Shown one piece after another: positions 28,464 to 38,159 of a stretch of 64,000 nt of DNA (position 1 is its first letter; every line of letters starts with the position of its first letter). Origin of the DNA: Methylotenera mobilis 13 (lineage in GTDB: Bacteria; Pseudomonadota; Gammaproteobacteria; Burkholderiales; Methylophilaceae); the NCBI RefSeq assembly GCF_000384255.1, contig NZ_KB913035.1, positions 1,215,362 through 1,279,361 on the forward strand, written 5' to 3'. A program made the position numbers and the translations under genes. The notes beneath the pieces are model-generated. The model was not told the DNA's origin, ran no database searches, and saw nothing but the letters and a program-made list of their open reading frames with translations.

Positions 28464-30380
28464 TTGATTCAATTTAAACAACTTACTTTAACGCGCGGCC
28501 TTAAAATTTTAATCCAAGGCGCATCCATGCAGTTTCATCCTGGCCATAAAGTTGGCTTAACAGGCGCTAATGGGGCGGGTAAATCTTCTCTTTTTGCCAT
28601 GTTGCGAGGTGAAGTGCACCCTGAGCAAGGCGATTTGGAAATGCCAGTAAGCTGGGTGGTGGCACACGTTGCACAAGAAACCCCCGCTTTAGCCATGCCT
28701 GCTATTGAGTTTGTGCTGGATGGCGATGCAGAATTACGTGAAATTGAAGCAGGATTAGTGGCTGCGGAGGCGAATCATCAAGGTGAACTCATTGCAGAGT
28801 TGCACCAGCGTTTAACCGATATTGATGGCTACAGTGCAAAGGCACGAGCGTCTGAGTTATTGAATGGTCTAGGTTTTAGTCAAGTCGCGCTACAGCAGCC
28901 TGTCTCAACTTTTTCAGGTGGCTGGCGCGTTCGCTTGAATTTAGCACGTGCTTTGATGTGTCGTTCCGATTTATTACTGCTTGATGAACCAACCAACCAT
29001 TTAGACTTAGACGCAGTCATTTGGCTTGAAGGCTGGTTGCAGAGTTACCGCGGCACGTTGTTATTAATTTCGCATGATAGAGACTTCCTAGATGCAATTG
29101 TGAACCACATTGCGCACATTGAGCAGCAAACATTAACGCTTTATCGCGGTGGTTACTCTGATTTTGAGCGCCAACGTGCTGAAAAACTGGCATTACAGCA
29201 AGCCATGTTTGAAAAGCAACAACGCAAAGTTGCCCATTTACAGAGCTATATTGATCGCTTTCGTGTACAGGCTACTAAAGCGCGCCAGGCGCAAAGCAGA
29301 ATTAAAGCGCTTGAGCGTATGGAGATGATTTCTGCAGCACACGTAGATTCACAATTCGGATTTGAATTTAGAGCGCCAATTGCAGCGCCTGACCCTTTGC
29401 TAGTGCTGGATGGCATGAGCGTGGGCTACCAGCACAAACCATTGATTAGCAATATTGAACTAGCCATTAGGCCAGGTGAACGCATTGGATTACTAGGAAA
29501 AAATGGCGCAGGTAAAACCACGCTCATTAAATTATTAGCGCATGAGCTTGCACCACTTGGCGGCAAACGGGTAGAAGGCAAAGACCTTAATATTGGCTAC
29601 TTTGCACAGCATCAGCTTGAGCAACTGCGTCCTGACGACTCGCCGTTGCAACACATGATGAAGCTGGACCCACTCACCCGCGAGCAAGAGCACCTTAATT
29701 ATTTAGGTGGTTTTGACTTTAAAGGGGAGATGGCTAGGGCTCCTTGTGCTAACTTCTCAGGCGGTGAGAAGTCACGCTTGGCATTGGCTTTATTAATTTG
29801 GACTCGGCCTAATTTGTTATTGCTAGATGAGCCAACTAACCATTTAGATTTGGAAATGCGTCATGCGCTGACGCTTGCTTTACAAGACTTTGAAGGTGGC
29901 GTTATCTTGGTGTCGCATGATAGAGCCTTGCTGCGAGCCACCTGTGATGAATTTATTTTGGTGGCAGATGGTAAAGCCGTGCAGTTTGATGGCGACTTGG
30001 AAGATTATAGCCAATGGCTAAATGAACAGCGTATCAAAGAAAAGCAGCTGAACCAGGCAGTTGCAACAGATGACCCAAATAAAAATGCTAATAAAAATAA
30101 TCGTGCAGCCAATAAAGCGGAGCGTCAGGCTAGAATTGTAGAGCGCCGCCCGCTGTTAAAAGAGCTTGAGCAAATTGAACGCAATATGGCACAGTGGCAA
30201 ACGGATAAAAAACTGTGTGACGAGCAGTTGAATGATGCAGACCTTTATACCAGCGCTGATAAGTCGGTACTGCAACAGCTTTTAAAAACACAAGCGACAC
30301 TGACCACTCAATTGGAAACCGCAGAAGAGCGCTGGTTAACCTTACATGAGATGTTAGAGGCAATCCCTGCATTGGACTAA
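28464..30380 (+). CDS. ABC-F family ATPase, YheS-like
   Basis: A soluble 638-residue protein with two ABC cassettes and no membrane segment. ABC-F proteins act at the ribosome. Walker A motifs are GANGAGKSS (about 34-42) and GKNGAGKTT (about 345-353). Signatures are FSGGWRVRL and FSGGEKSRL, and both Walker B motifs read LLLLDEPTNHLDL. The arm between the cassettes and a charged coiled-coil C-terminus (about 530-635) resemble YheS. The start is TTG 28464, fixed by alignment of MIQFKQLTLTRG with the usual N-terminus. Confidence 0.92.
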   Translation: MIQFKQLTLTRGLKILIQGASMQFHPGHKVGLTGANGAGKSSLFAMLRGEVHPEQGDLEMPVSWVVAHVAQETPALAMPAIEFVLDGDAELREIEAGLVAAEANHQGELIAELHQRLTDIDGYSAKARASELLNGLGFSQVALQQPVSTFSGGWRVRLNLARALMCRSDLLLLDEPTNHLDLDAVIWLEGWLQSYRGTLLLISHDRDFLDAIVNHIAHIEQQTLTLYRGGYSDFERQRAEKLALQQAMFEKQQRKVAHLQSYIDRFRVQATKARQAQSRIKALERMEMISAAHVDSQFGFEFRAPIAAPDPLLVLDGMSVGYQHKPLISNIELAIRPGERIGLLGKNGAGKTTLIKLLAHELAPLGGKRVEGKDLNIGYFAQHQLEQLRPDDSPLQHMMKLDPLTREQEHLNYLGGFDFKGEMARAPCANFSGGEKSRLALALLIWTRPNLLLLDEPTNHLDLEMRHALTLALQDFEGGVILVSHDRALLRATCDEFILVADGKAVQFDGDLEDYSQWLNEQRIKEKQLNQAVATDDPNKNANKNNRAANKAERQARIVERRPLLKELEQIERNMAQWQTDKKLCDEQLNDADLYTSADKSVLQQLLKTQATLTTQLETAEERWLTLHEMLEAIPALD

Positions 30381-30455
30381 TGAATGACTCAATTAGTAAT
30401 GAGTTAGTTGCCGGATTAATACCCGTTATATTTAAGATAATTAAGGACTTCAAAA

Positions 30456-31019
30456 ATGGAAATGACGTATTCACAACGTTTAAAGCTTATGCATGCTTTA
30501 TGTTTAGCGGCAACACATCGTGATGATGAAACCCCTAATACTAATTTAGATGAATATGATGCATTGAATGCAGCTGACTATTTAAGCTGTTATGTCACCT
30601 TTAAGGCGATTCAGTCTGCAGACCAATCACCACTGGCTGAGCGTAGTGAAAACTTTGATATGTTGAGCGTTTATCAAGCATTTGCCTTGCTTACTTATGC
30701 GTTTTTTACCTCACCATTAGTGCAAGAAGATATCAAACCTGAGTTACAAACCGCACAAATTACCATTGCGAAAACGCTATTTGCAGGCTTGCCAGATGCT
30801 GAGTTAATTGAAATCGTAGAGTCTGGCTTAAGTAAATTTCAATTAATTGCGGATGCAGAAGCAGAGCATTGGACCCAGTTTAGAGAGAATGTGGATAAGC
30901 TTGTGATTGCACTGCTTGTTGCTAGTACGGACGACGATAGCCCGCATACGATGGAAGAAGTGTTACCAATTTTTGGTCAGTTGTTAAGCCAATTATGTGA
31001 GGCGTTTGAAAGTGCTTAG
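30456..31019 (+). CDS. Hypothetical helical protein
   Basis: A 187-residue soluble, acidic, mainly helical protein with no signal peptide or membrane segment. I do not recognise a family. Its ATG at 30456 has an AAGGAC site at fitting distance, and the reading frame has the codon use of its neighbours. It follows the ABC-F gene by 75 bp on the same strand and may share its transcript. No catalytic motif is visible. Confidence 0.6.
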   Translation: MEMTYSQRLKLMHALCLAATHRDDETPNTNLDEYDALNAADYLSCYVTFKAIQSADQSPLAERSENFDMLSVYQAFALLTYAFFTSPLVQEDIKPELQTAQITIAKTLFAGLPDAELIEIVESGLSKFQLIADAEAEHWTQFRENVDKLVIALLVASTDDDSPHTMEEVLPIFGQLLSQLCEAFESA

Positions 31020-31045
31020 TAAACAGTACGCAATCTCATGGTATT

Positions 31046-31591
31046 TTAATGCTGGGATTGCGCTAGGTTTTCAGCACTGACTATTTTTCCTTCTAGGGTT
31101 TTGTGAATTTGCTCCATTAAGAAACTTGCAGATTCACGCCCCAGTTTGGATTCACGCATTGCCATGTGCCAGCTTGAAATCGTTTGCCTTAAATTATTCT
31201 CGTTATCGCAGCTTTCAATTTTGGCTTTAATACCTCGCCCCATAATGCCAAGGTAATCATCAGCAGCCTCGATTAAAATAGCCTTCACTGTCGCCATTTT
31301 TGTTGGGCAGATTGGCTCTGTTTTGGTGGGGGTGTCCTGTAAAGAAAGCTGATTATGCAGTGAGCTTGCAAACTCTGGCGGCCTTTGTTGCCCTTGTGGC
31401 AATTGAATATAGCCTTCCGTTTCAAGTTTTTTAATGGTGTCTAGTAATAAGTCCTTTTTAAAGAACTTATTCAATTCATCTAAATTACGTACACCATTCA
31501 CCAGTAGCAAAACCTGACGTTCACGCACACCTAAGGTACGATTGTTATTGGTAAACTCATTAAAACCGAGCGTGGATTTTTCATATACCAT
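31046..31591 (-). CDS. Hypothetical protein with winged-helix-like N-terminus
   Basis: A protein of about 181 residues when started at ATG 31591 (MVYEKSTLGF); the upstream TTG at 31615 would add eight residues. Residues about 15-65 (TLGVRERQVLLLVNGVRN, then a helix and LETEGYIQL) look like the winged-helix-like repeat found in betaproteobacterial response-regulator-associated proteins. A Pro/Gln-rich linker and a helical C-terminal half follow. The function is unknown. It converges on the preceding hypothetical gene. Confidence 0.6.
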   Translation of the reverse strand: MVYEKSTLGFNEFTNNNRTLGVRERQVLLLVNGVRNLDELNKFFKKDLLLDTIKKLETEGYIQLPQGQQRPPEFASSLHNQLSLQDTPTKTEPICPTKMATVKAILIEAADDYLGIMGRGIKAKIESCDNENNLRQTISSWHMAMRESKLGRESASFLMEQIHKTLEGKIVSAENLAQSQH

Positions 31592-31788
31592 GGTCGTTGT
31601 CTCATCTGGGCTCAATGATTTTTAACAAAATCTTATCTGAGCGTGATGAAAGCAATACTACTTAATCAATATGAAGTTAACGTGACGGTTTTATGACGAG
31701 TGACCTCATGATGACAGCCTAATGAATCCTGTTGAAACTTAAATTCAGTTAGCGAAAACTATTTTAGGGCTAATATGTTAATAGTGTG

Positions 31789-31843
31789 CATGATAGTTTA
31801 AAGCGTTTAAATGATAAGCTTTGTTAGCGCACTAACTATCGTG
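31789..31843. promoter_or_regulatory. Structured intergenic segment upstream of CBS-PAS-GGDEF gene
   Basis: CATGATAGTT (31789-31798) pairs with AACTATCGTG (31834-31843), ten pairs including one G-T. An inner AAAGC/GCTTT pair lies in the loop. The gap 31592-31960 has no believable ORF. The fold could be part of a 5' leader of the gene starting at 31961, but it is AT-rich and may be chance. Confidence 0.25.
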
Positions 31844-31960
31844 ATGATGTATACCATAGTCTATAGCACCCCAAGCTAAAACCTCATAAAATAAGATGCG
31901 ACTTGTAAATATTTGATATTCATCAAAATAATAACTTTTGTGAAGTAATGATAAAGCCTT

Positions 31961-34051
31961 ATGCAAACCTCAATCCAGTTAAAAGAAATTTGCACGATTA
32001 ATCCAATGTGCGTATCGCAAACTGCGATTTTGGCAGATGTGTTAGAAATGATGGCTAATCATCGTATCAGCTCGATAGTGGTGGTTGAGGGTAAACGCCC
32101 AGTTGGTATTTTTACGGAACGTGATGCTTTACGTATTATTCCTGAGTTATTGAATACTAAAACCACCTTCATCGGTAGTGTGATGAGCGATGTTCCTGTG
32201 GTCGCACCAATGCATTTAGATTTATTTGAGGCATATCACCTTTGCGCACAAGAAAACCTACGCCACTTAATCGTGGTGGACAGCACAGGCGACTTGTACG
32301 GCATTGCAACAGATAATGACTTCATGAAGCTGCTGGGCTTTGATGTTCTTTCTGGGCAGGAAGTCGTTGAAAATATCATGCATAAGAATATTCATACCTT
32401 AGCCAAGCATGACACACTGCATGATGCAATTACTTTGATGATGAAATCTAACTCAAGCGGAGTGGTGATTACTGAGGCTGATAAGCCAATTGGCATTGTC
32501 ACTGAGCGAGATTTGGTGAGATTAGGGCGAGATCATGCAAATGGCAATATGGCGTTAGCAGAGGTGATGTCATCCCCTGTTATTTGTGTTAATAGCCAAC
32601 GTTCAATTTACTTTGCGATAGAACACATGCGTGAGCAAAAAGTGCGCACTTTGGTCGTTGTGAATAATCAAGGCTTGTTAGATGGCCTGATGACTGAGCA
32701 TGACATAGTGAAGAAAATTGAGAGTCACTACGTACATATGCTTAATAAGATTATTAAAAGGCAGGCGGATGATATTGTCCGTATCCGTAAAGAACTGGAT
32801 GAGCGACATGTACTATCTGCCGTGTTGCATGAGTCACTTGGGGTAAGTTTGATTATTGCTGACCCTGATAAAAAGGTACGATATTTAAATCCTGCCGCTT
32901 CACTGTTATTTGGTATCGCGCATGAGAATATCGATGGTGAACAACTGGAGCTGTTATTTAACAAGGCGAACATGCCCGTTGATCACTTACTGATTGCCTT
33001 AGATAAAGTGGAAGCAGGGGAAAGTTATGAGTATGATTTAGCACATCAGATGAAAGACGAAATATTTGAACTACACGTGCGCATGGCACCGATTCAAGAT
33101 CAAGACAATCACTTATTAGGTTTTGTACAAACCATACAGGATGAAACCGACAAGAAACATTCTGAGCGTAAGTTAAAGCAGGCGGCATCTATTTTTGACA
33201 ATACAATAGAGGGCATCATCATCACAGATGCTAACGCTAATATTTTGTCAGTAAACCCTGCATTTATGAAAATTACCGGTTATGAGGAAGATGAGGTTCG
33301 TGGTAGAAATCCAAAAGTGCTGAGTTCTGGTCGGCAAGATAAAGCTTTTTATGGCCGTATGTGGGATTCACTAAACGCCAGTGGATATTGGCAAGGTGAG
33401 TTGTGGAATCGGCGAAAAAGTGGTGAAACTTATGCCGAGTGGCTGACAATTAGTGCTATTTTAGATGCTAAAAAGCAGGTGAAAAATTACATTGCGGTGT
33501 TTGCTGATATTACTTCTTCTAAATTAGCACATGACGAATTTGAGTTTTTAGCGCACCATGATCCTTTAACGAAGTTACCAAACCGACTTTTGTTTAATGC
33601 GAGGTTGAGTCACTCTTTATCTCGTACAAAGCGCACTGGAGATTTAGTTGCTGTCCTAATGATCGATCTTGATGGATTCAAGTTAATCAACGACCATTAT
33701 GGACATCAGGCCGGTGATCGTGTGCTTGAAGTAGTGGCTGAACGTTTAATGGCTCATACACGTGGTGAAGATACTGTTGCTCGCTTGGGGGGAGATGAGT
33801 TTGTTGTTGTGCTAGAAGATATGACAGACTATCAAGGGGCGATGGATGTCGCCAATAAGTTGATCGCATCTATTTCGCAACCTATTATGCTGATAGAGAG
33901 TACAGTATCTGTGACAGCGAGTGTAGGCATTGCATTATCATTTAATGCAGGAGATAACCCAAAAATACTGGTGGCTAGTGCAGATGATGCTTTATATCAA
34001 GCTAAGAGTGCCGGTAAAAATACAGCGATTTGTGCGCAACTTCAATCTTAA
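31961..34051 (+). CDS. Four-CBS, two-PAS diguanylate cyclase
   Basis: A 696-residue cytoplasmic sensor. Residues about 1-260 form four CBS motifs (two Bateman modules), each ending in a GIxTERD-type segment such as GIFTERDAL and GIVTERDLV, which typically bind adenylates. Two PAS domains follow (about 275-400 and 410-520), the second with the GYEEDEVRGRNPK pattern. The GGDEF domain is at about 530-690 with LGGDEF near 608 and an I-site RGED before it, so c-di-GMP synthesis with product inhibition is expected. This links energy or adenylate state to c-di-GMP. An XRE-PAS gene follows 27 bp downstream. Confidence 0.9.
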   Translation: MQTSIQLKEICTINPMCVSQTAILADVLEMMANHRISSIVVVEGKRPVGIFTERDALRIIPELLNTKTTFIGSVMSDVPVVAPMHLDLFEAYHLCAQENLRHLIVVDSTGDLYGIATDNDFMKLLGFDVLSGQEVVENIMHKNIHTLAKHDTLHDAITLMMKSNSSGVVITEADKPIGIVTERDLVRLGRDHANGNMALAEVMSSPVICVNSQRSIYFAIEHMREQKVRTLVVVNNQGLLDGLMTEHDIVKKIESHYVHMLNKIIKRQADDIVRIRKELDERHVLSAVLHESLGVSLIIADPDKKVRYLNPAASLLFGIAHENIDGEQLELLFNKANMPVDHLLIALDKVEAGESYEYDLAHQMKDEIFELHVRMAPIQDQDNHLLGFVQTIQDETDKKHSERKLKQAASIFDNTIEGIIITDANANILSVNPAFMKITGYEEDEVRGRNPKVLSSGRQDKAFYGRMWDSLNASGYWQGELWNRRKSGETYAEWLTISAILDAKKQVKNYIAVFADITSSKLAHDEFEFLAHHDPLTKLPNRLLFNARLSHSLSRTKRTGDLVAVLMIDLDGFKLINDHYGHQAGDRVLEVVAERLMAHTRGEDTVARLGGDEFVVVLEDMTDYQGAMDVANKLIASISQPIMLIESTVSVTASVGIALSFNAGDNPKILVASADDALYQAKSAGKNTAICAQLQS

Positions 34052-34078
34052 ATAAAAACGCTTATACACTGGTCGCAA

Positions 34079-34747
34079 ATGCATAAATCTTTATTTGGTA
34101 TGGTCATTAAAAAAACGCGCTTGGATCTTGGACTTACACAGGAAATGTTAGCTTCACTTTCTGGTTTAGAGCGTACTTTTATTTCTATGTTAGAGCGTGG
34201 TGTTAAACAGCCCAGCTTAAAAACTGTAAGTAGTATTGCGCATGCATTGCAGTTGAAAAGTTATGAGCTACTACATATGGTTGAACAGCAGATTCATGCG
34301 GATAATCCGCAAAATCAACTCAGTACAGACCTTGAAGTAGAGCAGCGCCGTTTAGATGCGCTGGAGTCTGAGCGTGAGAAATCACGTATTGGTGAGATTG
34401 TGAACACGATTCCAGTCATCTTTTTTGCCAGAACACCGATGCCAGAATATGCGATGACTTTCGTAAGCAAAAATATTAGCCAGTTATTGGGTTATGACAA
34501 AGATAAATTCATGGCCCATAGTGGGTTTTGGCATGCGCATATTCATCAAGATGATCTGCCAAAGGTGATGGAGCGCTTGCAAAATATAAGCGCAAGTGAT
34601 TTGTTAAGACACGAGTATAGGTTTTTAACTGCTAGTGGGGCATGGTTACTGGTAAGAGAAGAGCTTAAATTAGTGGTGAACGAATCTGGTCTAGCAAAAG
34701 AAGTGATAGGGTCAATTGTTGGTGTTAGTCGATATGTTGGCGAGTAG
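34079..34747 (+). CDS. XRE-family regulator with PAS domain
   Basis: A 222-residue protein with an N-terminal XRE/Cro helix-turn-helix (residues about 5-65, TQEMLASLSGLERTFISMLE) and a C-terminal PAS fold (about 100-215, with VSKNISQLLGYDKDKF). It probably binds DNA and senses a small ligand, redox state or partner through PAS. It is 27 bp after the CBS-PAS-GGDEF gene, so the two are likely co-transcribed and may share a signal. The target promoters are not known. Confidence 0.82.
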   Translation: MHKSLFGMVIKKTRLDLGLTQEMLASLSGLERTFISMLERGVKQPSLKTVSSIAHALQLKSYELLHMVEQQIHADNPQNQLSTDLEVEQRRLDALESEREKSRIGEIVNTIPVIFFARTPMPEYAMTFVSKNISQLLGYDKDKFMAHSGFWHAHIHQDDLPKVMERLQNISASDLLRHEYRFLTASGAWLLVREELKLVVNESGLAKEVIGSIVGVSRYVGE

Positions 34748-34872
34748 CATGGCGATTTCTCTGTGAAATACTGCTTGTCTAAACTTACTTAGGTTGCACA
34801 CTAATTGAGTAAGCATCTTAAACAAGCGTCACTTTAATCGAAAATGAAGCATCGCTAGACTCAATAAACAAG

Positions 34873-34902
34873 CTCAAATCACTTTTGCGGTTTGAGTTTT
34901 TT
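34873..34902 (+). terminator. Possible terminator after XRE-PAS gene
   Basis: CTCAAA (34873-34878) and TTTGAG (34891-34896) form a 6-bp stem with a 12-nt loop, followed by a T run to 34902. The stem is AT-rich and short, so this is only a candidate terminator for the 31961-34747 transcript. Confidence 0.45.
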
Positions 34903-34975
34903 AAGGCATGGGCTAAATGGTAATGAGCGGGCGGTTTATCGCTGGGTTGCGTTGTGTTATGTGCTATTTTAGCTA

Positions 34976-35359
34976 TTACTGATGATCACCGTTTAAGTAA
35001 TACCAGTTTGCGTGAATACGTTCAAACTGGCTAGTTTCATGAAGTCTTTCAGCTCGGCCACTTAGGTTGTCGGCATGCTTATAACGCGCAACAAACTCAA
35101 CTACTGCGTGATTCTCATCAATTTTTTTGTACTTTTTTACCTGTAAACCTAACCATTTAAGTGGATCTTGGTTCAAGTTTAGGTCGGCAGGGCGCGTGTC
35201 TGGATGCCAAGTCGTAAGTAAATATGCCTCAAGTTTCAATACATATGCACTGTAACGCGAGCGCATCAACGCCTCAGCATTAGGTGCGGCAATACCTAGA
35301 TGATATTGTTCACAGCAAGCTTGGTATGCGTTGCCACTTCCACATGGACATTCAGACAT
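34976..35359 (-). CDS. YchJ-family SEC-C motif protein
   Basis: A 127-residue protein starting with the SEC-C zinc motif CPCGSGNAYQACC (residues 4-16), then LMRSRYSAYVLK and a YLLTTWHPDTRP segment typical of YchJ/UPF0225 proteins. Their role is not established. The SEC-C motif suggests zinc binding. It lies 61 bp after prfC on the same strand. Confidence 0.85.
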   Translation of the reverse strand: MSECPCGSGNAYQACCEQYHLGIAAPNAEALMRSRYSAYVLKLEAYLLTTWHPDTRPADLNLNQDPLKWLGLQVKKYKKIDENHAVVEFVARYKHADNLSGRAERLHETSQFERIHANWYYLNGDHQ

Positions 35360-35375
35360 TTTTTGCTACCAAGTA

Positions 35376-35402
35376 CCAGCAAGGTCAGTAATGGCTTGCT
35401 GG
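35376..35402 (-). other. Perfect 8-bp hairpin between prfC and ychJ-like gene
   Basis: CCAGCAAG (35376-35383) and CTTGCTGG (35395-35402) form a perfect stem with an 11-nt loop, just after the prfC stop. No T-tract follows on the minus strand, so it is more likely an RNA processing or stability element than a full terminator. Confidence 0.4.
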
Positions 35403-35420
35403 GCTATGTGGCTTGATAAG

Positions 35421-36995
35421 TTATGCAATTTCACGCGTTTCTAAAAATTGAATATCTGGGTATCGCTCTTGTGCCATTTGTAAGTTAACGCGGTTAGGCG
35501 CTAGGTACACATAGTCATCTGCGCCATCTAACGCCACGTTAAAGCCGTATTTATCTGCAATGGTTTTTAAGTCCGCATCCGAGCCGCGTAACCAGCGTGC
35601 GGTATAGCAATCGTATGGCTCAAACACCATATCTACGCTGTATTCATGCTCTAATCGATGGGCGACTACCTCAAACTGCAACATACCAACTGCACCTAAA
35701 ATCAAGTCGTTTGAAAGTAGAGGGCGGAACAATTGTGCAGCACCTTCTTCTGCCAATTGTTTTAGGCCAATTTGTAGTTGCTTCATTTTCATCGGGTTTT
35801 TAATGCGCGCACGGCGGAAAAATTCAGGCGCAAATGATGGAATACCAGTGAATTTAAGGTTCTCGCCTTCACTAAAGGTATCGCCCAATTTCACTGTGCC
35901 ATGGTTAGGAATACCGATAATGTCACCCGAGTAGGCCTCATCCATGGTGGTACGGTCTTGCGCCATAAAGGTAATGGCGTTGTTCACGCTTAATGTTTTG
36001 CCAGTAGCAACTTGCTTCACCTTCATGCCTCGCTCAAAACGGCCTGAACACACACGCAAGAACGCGATGCGGTCACGGTGTTTTGGGTCCATATTCGCTT
36101 GAATTTTAAACACAAAGCCTGAGAACTTACCCTCATTAGCTTCTACGGGGCGGCTTGCCGTGTTGCGAGATTGTGGTGGTGGAGATAAGTCTACCACGGC
36201 ATCTAGCAGTGATTGCACGCCAAAGTTGTTGATGGCAGAGCCAAAGAACACAGGTGTTTGTTTACCATTTAGATAGCGCTCTTTATTAAACTCATGGGAT
36301 GCACCACGCACCAGCTCAATATCAATACGCAATTCTTCAGCTTGGCGGCCTAATAACTCATCTACACGTGGGTTATCCAAACCTTTAATGGTTTCTGATG
36401 TACCTTTTTCTGCACGTGGATCAAAGAACGAGATTTCATCATTATACAAATGATAAACGCCACGGAAGCCTTTGCCCATGCCGATTGGCCATGTCATTGG
36501 CGCACATTCCATCCCCAGCGTGGTTTCAATCTCATCTAGCAACTCAATTGGTGGGCGGCTTTCACGGTCTAGTTTATTAATGAACGTAATAATGGGTGTG
36601 TCGCGCATGCGGCACACGTTTAATAGTTTAATAGTTTGTGCTTCTACACCGTTAACAGAGTCAATCACCATCACCGCAGAGTCTACTGCTGTTAATGTAC
36701 GATATGTATCTTCAGAAAAGTCATCATGGCCTGGGGTATCTAGCAGGTTAATCATGTGTTCGCGGTAAGGGAACTGCATCACAGATGAGGTCACGGAAAT
36801 GCCGCGTTGTTTCTCAAGTTCCATCCAGTCTGACGTTGCATGACGTGCTGCTTTACGGCCACGTACTTCACCAGCTACCTGAATTGCACCACCAAACCAG
36901 AGCAGCTTTTCGGTCAGTGTCGTTTTACCAGCATCGGGGTGGGAAATAATAGCAAAAGTGCGGCGGCGGGAAATTTCGTCTTGAAGCGATGACAT
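35421..36995 (-). CDS. prfC: Peptide chain release factor 3
   Basis: RF3 is a translational GTPase that recycles RF1/RF2 after termination. The 524-residue protein has the G1 motif SHPDAGKTT (18-26), DTPGHDDF (G3) and NKLDRE (G4), with the RF3-specific [19 protein letters not shown] switch region and the RF3 C-terminal domain ([19 protein letters not shown]). The length matches the family (529 in E. coli). Confidence 0.97.
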   Translation of the reverse strand: MSSLQDEISRRRTFAIISHPDAGKTTLTEKLLWFGGAIQVAGEVRGRKAARHATSDWMELEKQRGISVTSSVMQFPYREHMINLLDTPGHDDFSEDTYRTLTAVDSAVMVIDSVNGVEAQTIKLLNVCRMRDTPIITFINKLDRESRPPIELLDEIETTLGMECAPMTWPIGMGKGFRGVYHLYNDEISFFDPRAEKGTSETIKGLDNPRVDELLGRQAEELRIDIELVRGASHEFNKERYLNGKQTPVFFGSAINNFGVQSLLDAVVDLSPPPQSRNTASRPVEANEGKFSGFVFKIQANMDPKHRDRIAFLRVCSGRFERGMKVKQVATGKTLSVNNAITFMAQDRTTMDEAYSGDIIGIPNHGTVKLGDTFSEGENLKFTGIPSFAPEFFRRARIKNPMKMKQLQIGLKQLAEEGAAQLFRPLLSNDLILGAVGMLQFEVVAHRLEHEYSVDMVFEPYDCYTARWLRGSDADLKTIADKYGFNVALDGADDYVYLAPNRVNLQMAQERYPDIQFLETREIA

Positions 36996-37140
36996 GTTTT
37001 GATAGATTGGATTTAAAAGCGCTATTTTACCTGAAATATGGCTTAACTCGTAAAAACGGATATTGGCTGAGCAGGCTTTGCTGTCTGCTCATGACACATG
37101 CTTTATATTTGTGATGGCTAGCTTAGAACCTACCTTGGCC

Positions 37141-37590
37141 TTAACGTCTTGATGACGCCTCATTTTTAAGTTCGCGCGACACCAGTTTTGATAATGAGCC
37201 AATCTCGTTGGAGAGCAGTATTAATAAATCATCCAGCGTTACAATACCAGTTAGCATGCCATGCTCGTCCACAACTGGCAGCCTTCTGACGCCTTTTGAT
37301 GTCATGATTTTAATTGTTTCAAATACCCCTGCATTTTCTGTCACTACCGATAAATGCCTGACCATGATGTCACTCACCGTCATGACTTTGCAATCCAACT
37401 CGGTTGCCACAACTTCTATGACTAAATCACGGTCTGTCACAATACCTAAAGGTATGGGTTTGCCTTGACTCTCATTGATGACTACAACATCGCCAACATG
37501 GTGGCTGCGCATTAACTTAGCCGCTTCAAAAATGGTGGCATCAGCTTTCACTGTGATGACTTCGTGATTACAAATTGCACTGATCGTCAT
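37141..37590 (-). CDS. Two-CBS-domain protein
   Basis: A stand-alone Bateman module of 149 residues with two CBS motifs (GIVTDRDLVIEVV about 55 and GIVTLDDLLILLSNEIG about 115). It has the size and plan of mycobacterial Hrp1 (Rv2626c), which belongs to the DosR hypoxia regulon. Such proteins bind adenylates or other ligands and modulate partners. It is the last of three minus-strand genes after a universal stress protein and a nitroreductase, which suggests a shared stress role. Confidence 0.88.
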   Translation of the reverse strand: MTISAICNHEVITVKADATIFEAAKLMRSHHVGDVVVINESQGKPIPLGIVTDRDLVIEVVATELDCKVMTVSDIMVRHLSVVTENAGVFETIKIMTSKGVRRLPVVDEHGMLTGIVTLDDLLILLSNEIGSLSKLVSRELKNEASSRR

Positions 37591-37655
37591 GATACTTTCC
37601 TTTTTTATTGGTAAACAATCATGTTATAAATTTGATGAGTTAACTTACTATCTAT

Positions 37656-38102
37656 TCAATGAGATGTTTTCACTAAAAGCACTGGCACATGGCTTTGTTT
37701 TACCACCATATCCGCATCACTGCCCATCATGAATCGTGCAAATCCACGTAATCCATGGGTACCCATGACAATCAAATCTGCTGGCCATTCTTCAGCTTGT
37801 TTAATAATTAGTTTGGAGACGCGCTCACCAATACTTTCTACGATTGTGCATTCGGTTAATACACCAGATTGACGTGCTTTTTCTTCAGCAGACTCTAGTA
37901 TTTTTTTACCTTGGCTACGTTGAATATCTGCCAGATACAAAACATTAAGTTCACCATTTGCGTCTAAAATTGGAAAGTAGGTGTCTACTACATGTAAGAA
38001 TCTAAGTTTTGCGTGTAGTGTTTTAGCTAGATTAATGGCTTCTAACATGCCACAGTTTGAGGTGCTGCTACCGTCTATCGGACAGAGAATTTGTTTGTAC
38101 AT
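37656..38102 (-). CDS. Universal stress protein UspA family
   Basis: A 148-residue single-domain Usp. I start it at ATG 38102 (MYKQILCPIDGSS), which has a GGGAG site; the first 18 codons of the longer ORF are not Usp-like. The ATP-binding signature GTHGLRGFARFMMGSDADMV (G-x2-G-x9-G pattern) near residues 116-135 is present. Usp proteins accumulate under growth arrest or hypoxia. It sits between the CBS protein and the nitroreductase, all minus strand. Confidence 0.92.
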   Translation of the reverse strand: MYKQILCPIDGSSTSNCGMLEAINLAKTLHAKLRFLHVVDTYFPILDANGELNVLYLADIQRSQGKKILESAEEKARQSGVLTECTIVESIGERVSKLIIKQAEEWPADLIVMGTHGLRGFARFMMGSDADMVVKQSHVPVLLVKTSH

Positions 38103-38159
38103 TTTTATTAAACTCCCATCAAAAAATATAAGCCAATTGGACTGCAAACTAATCACGCA

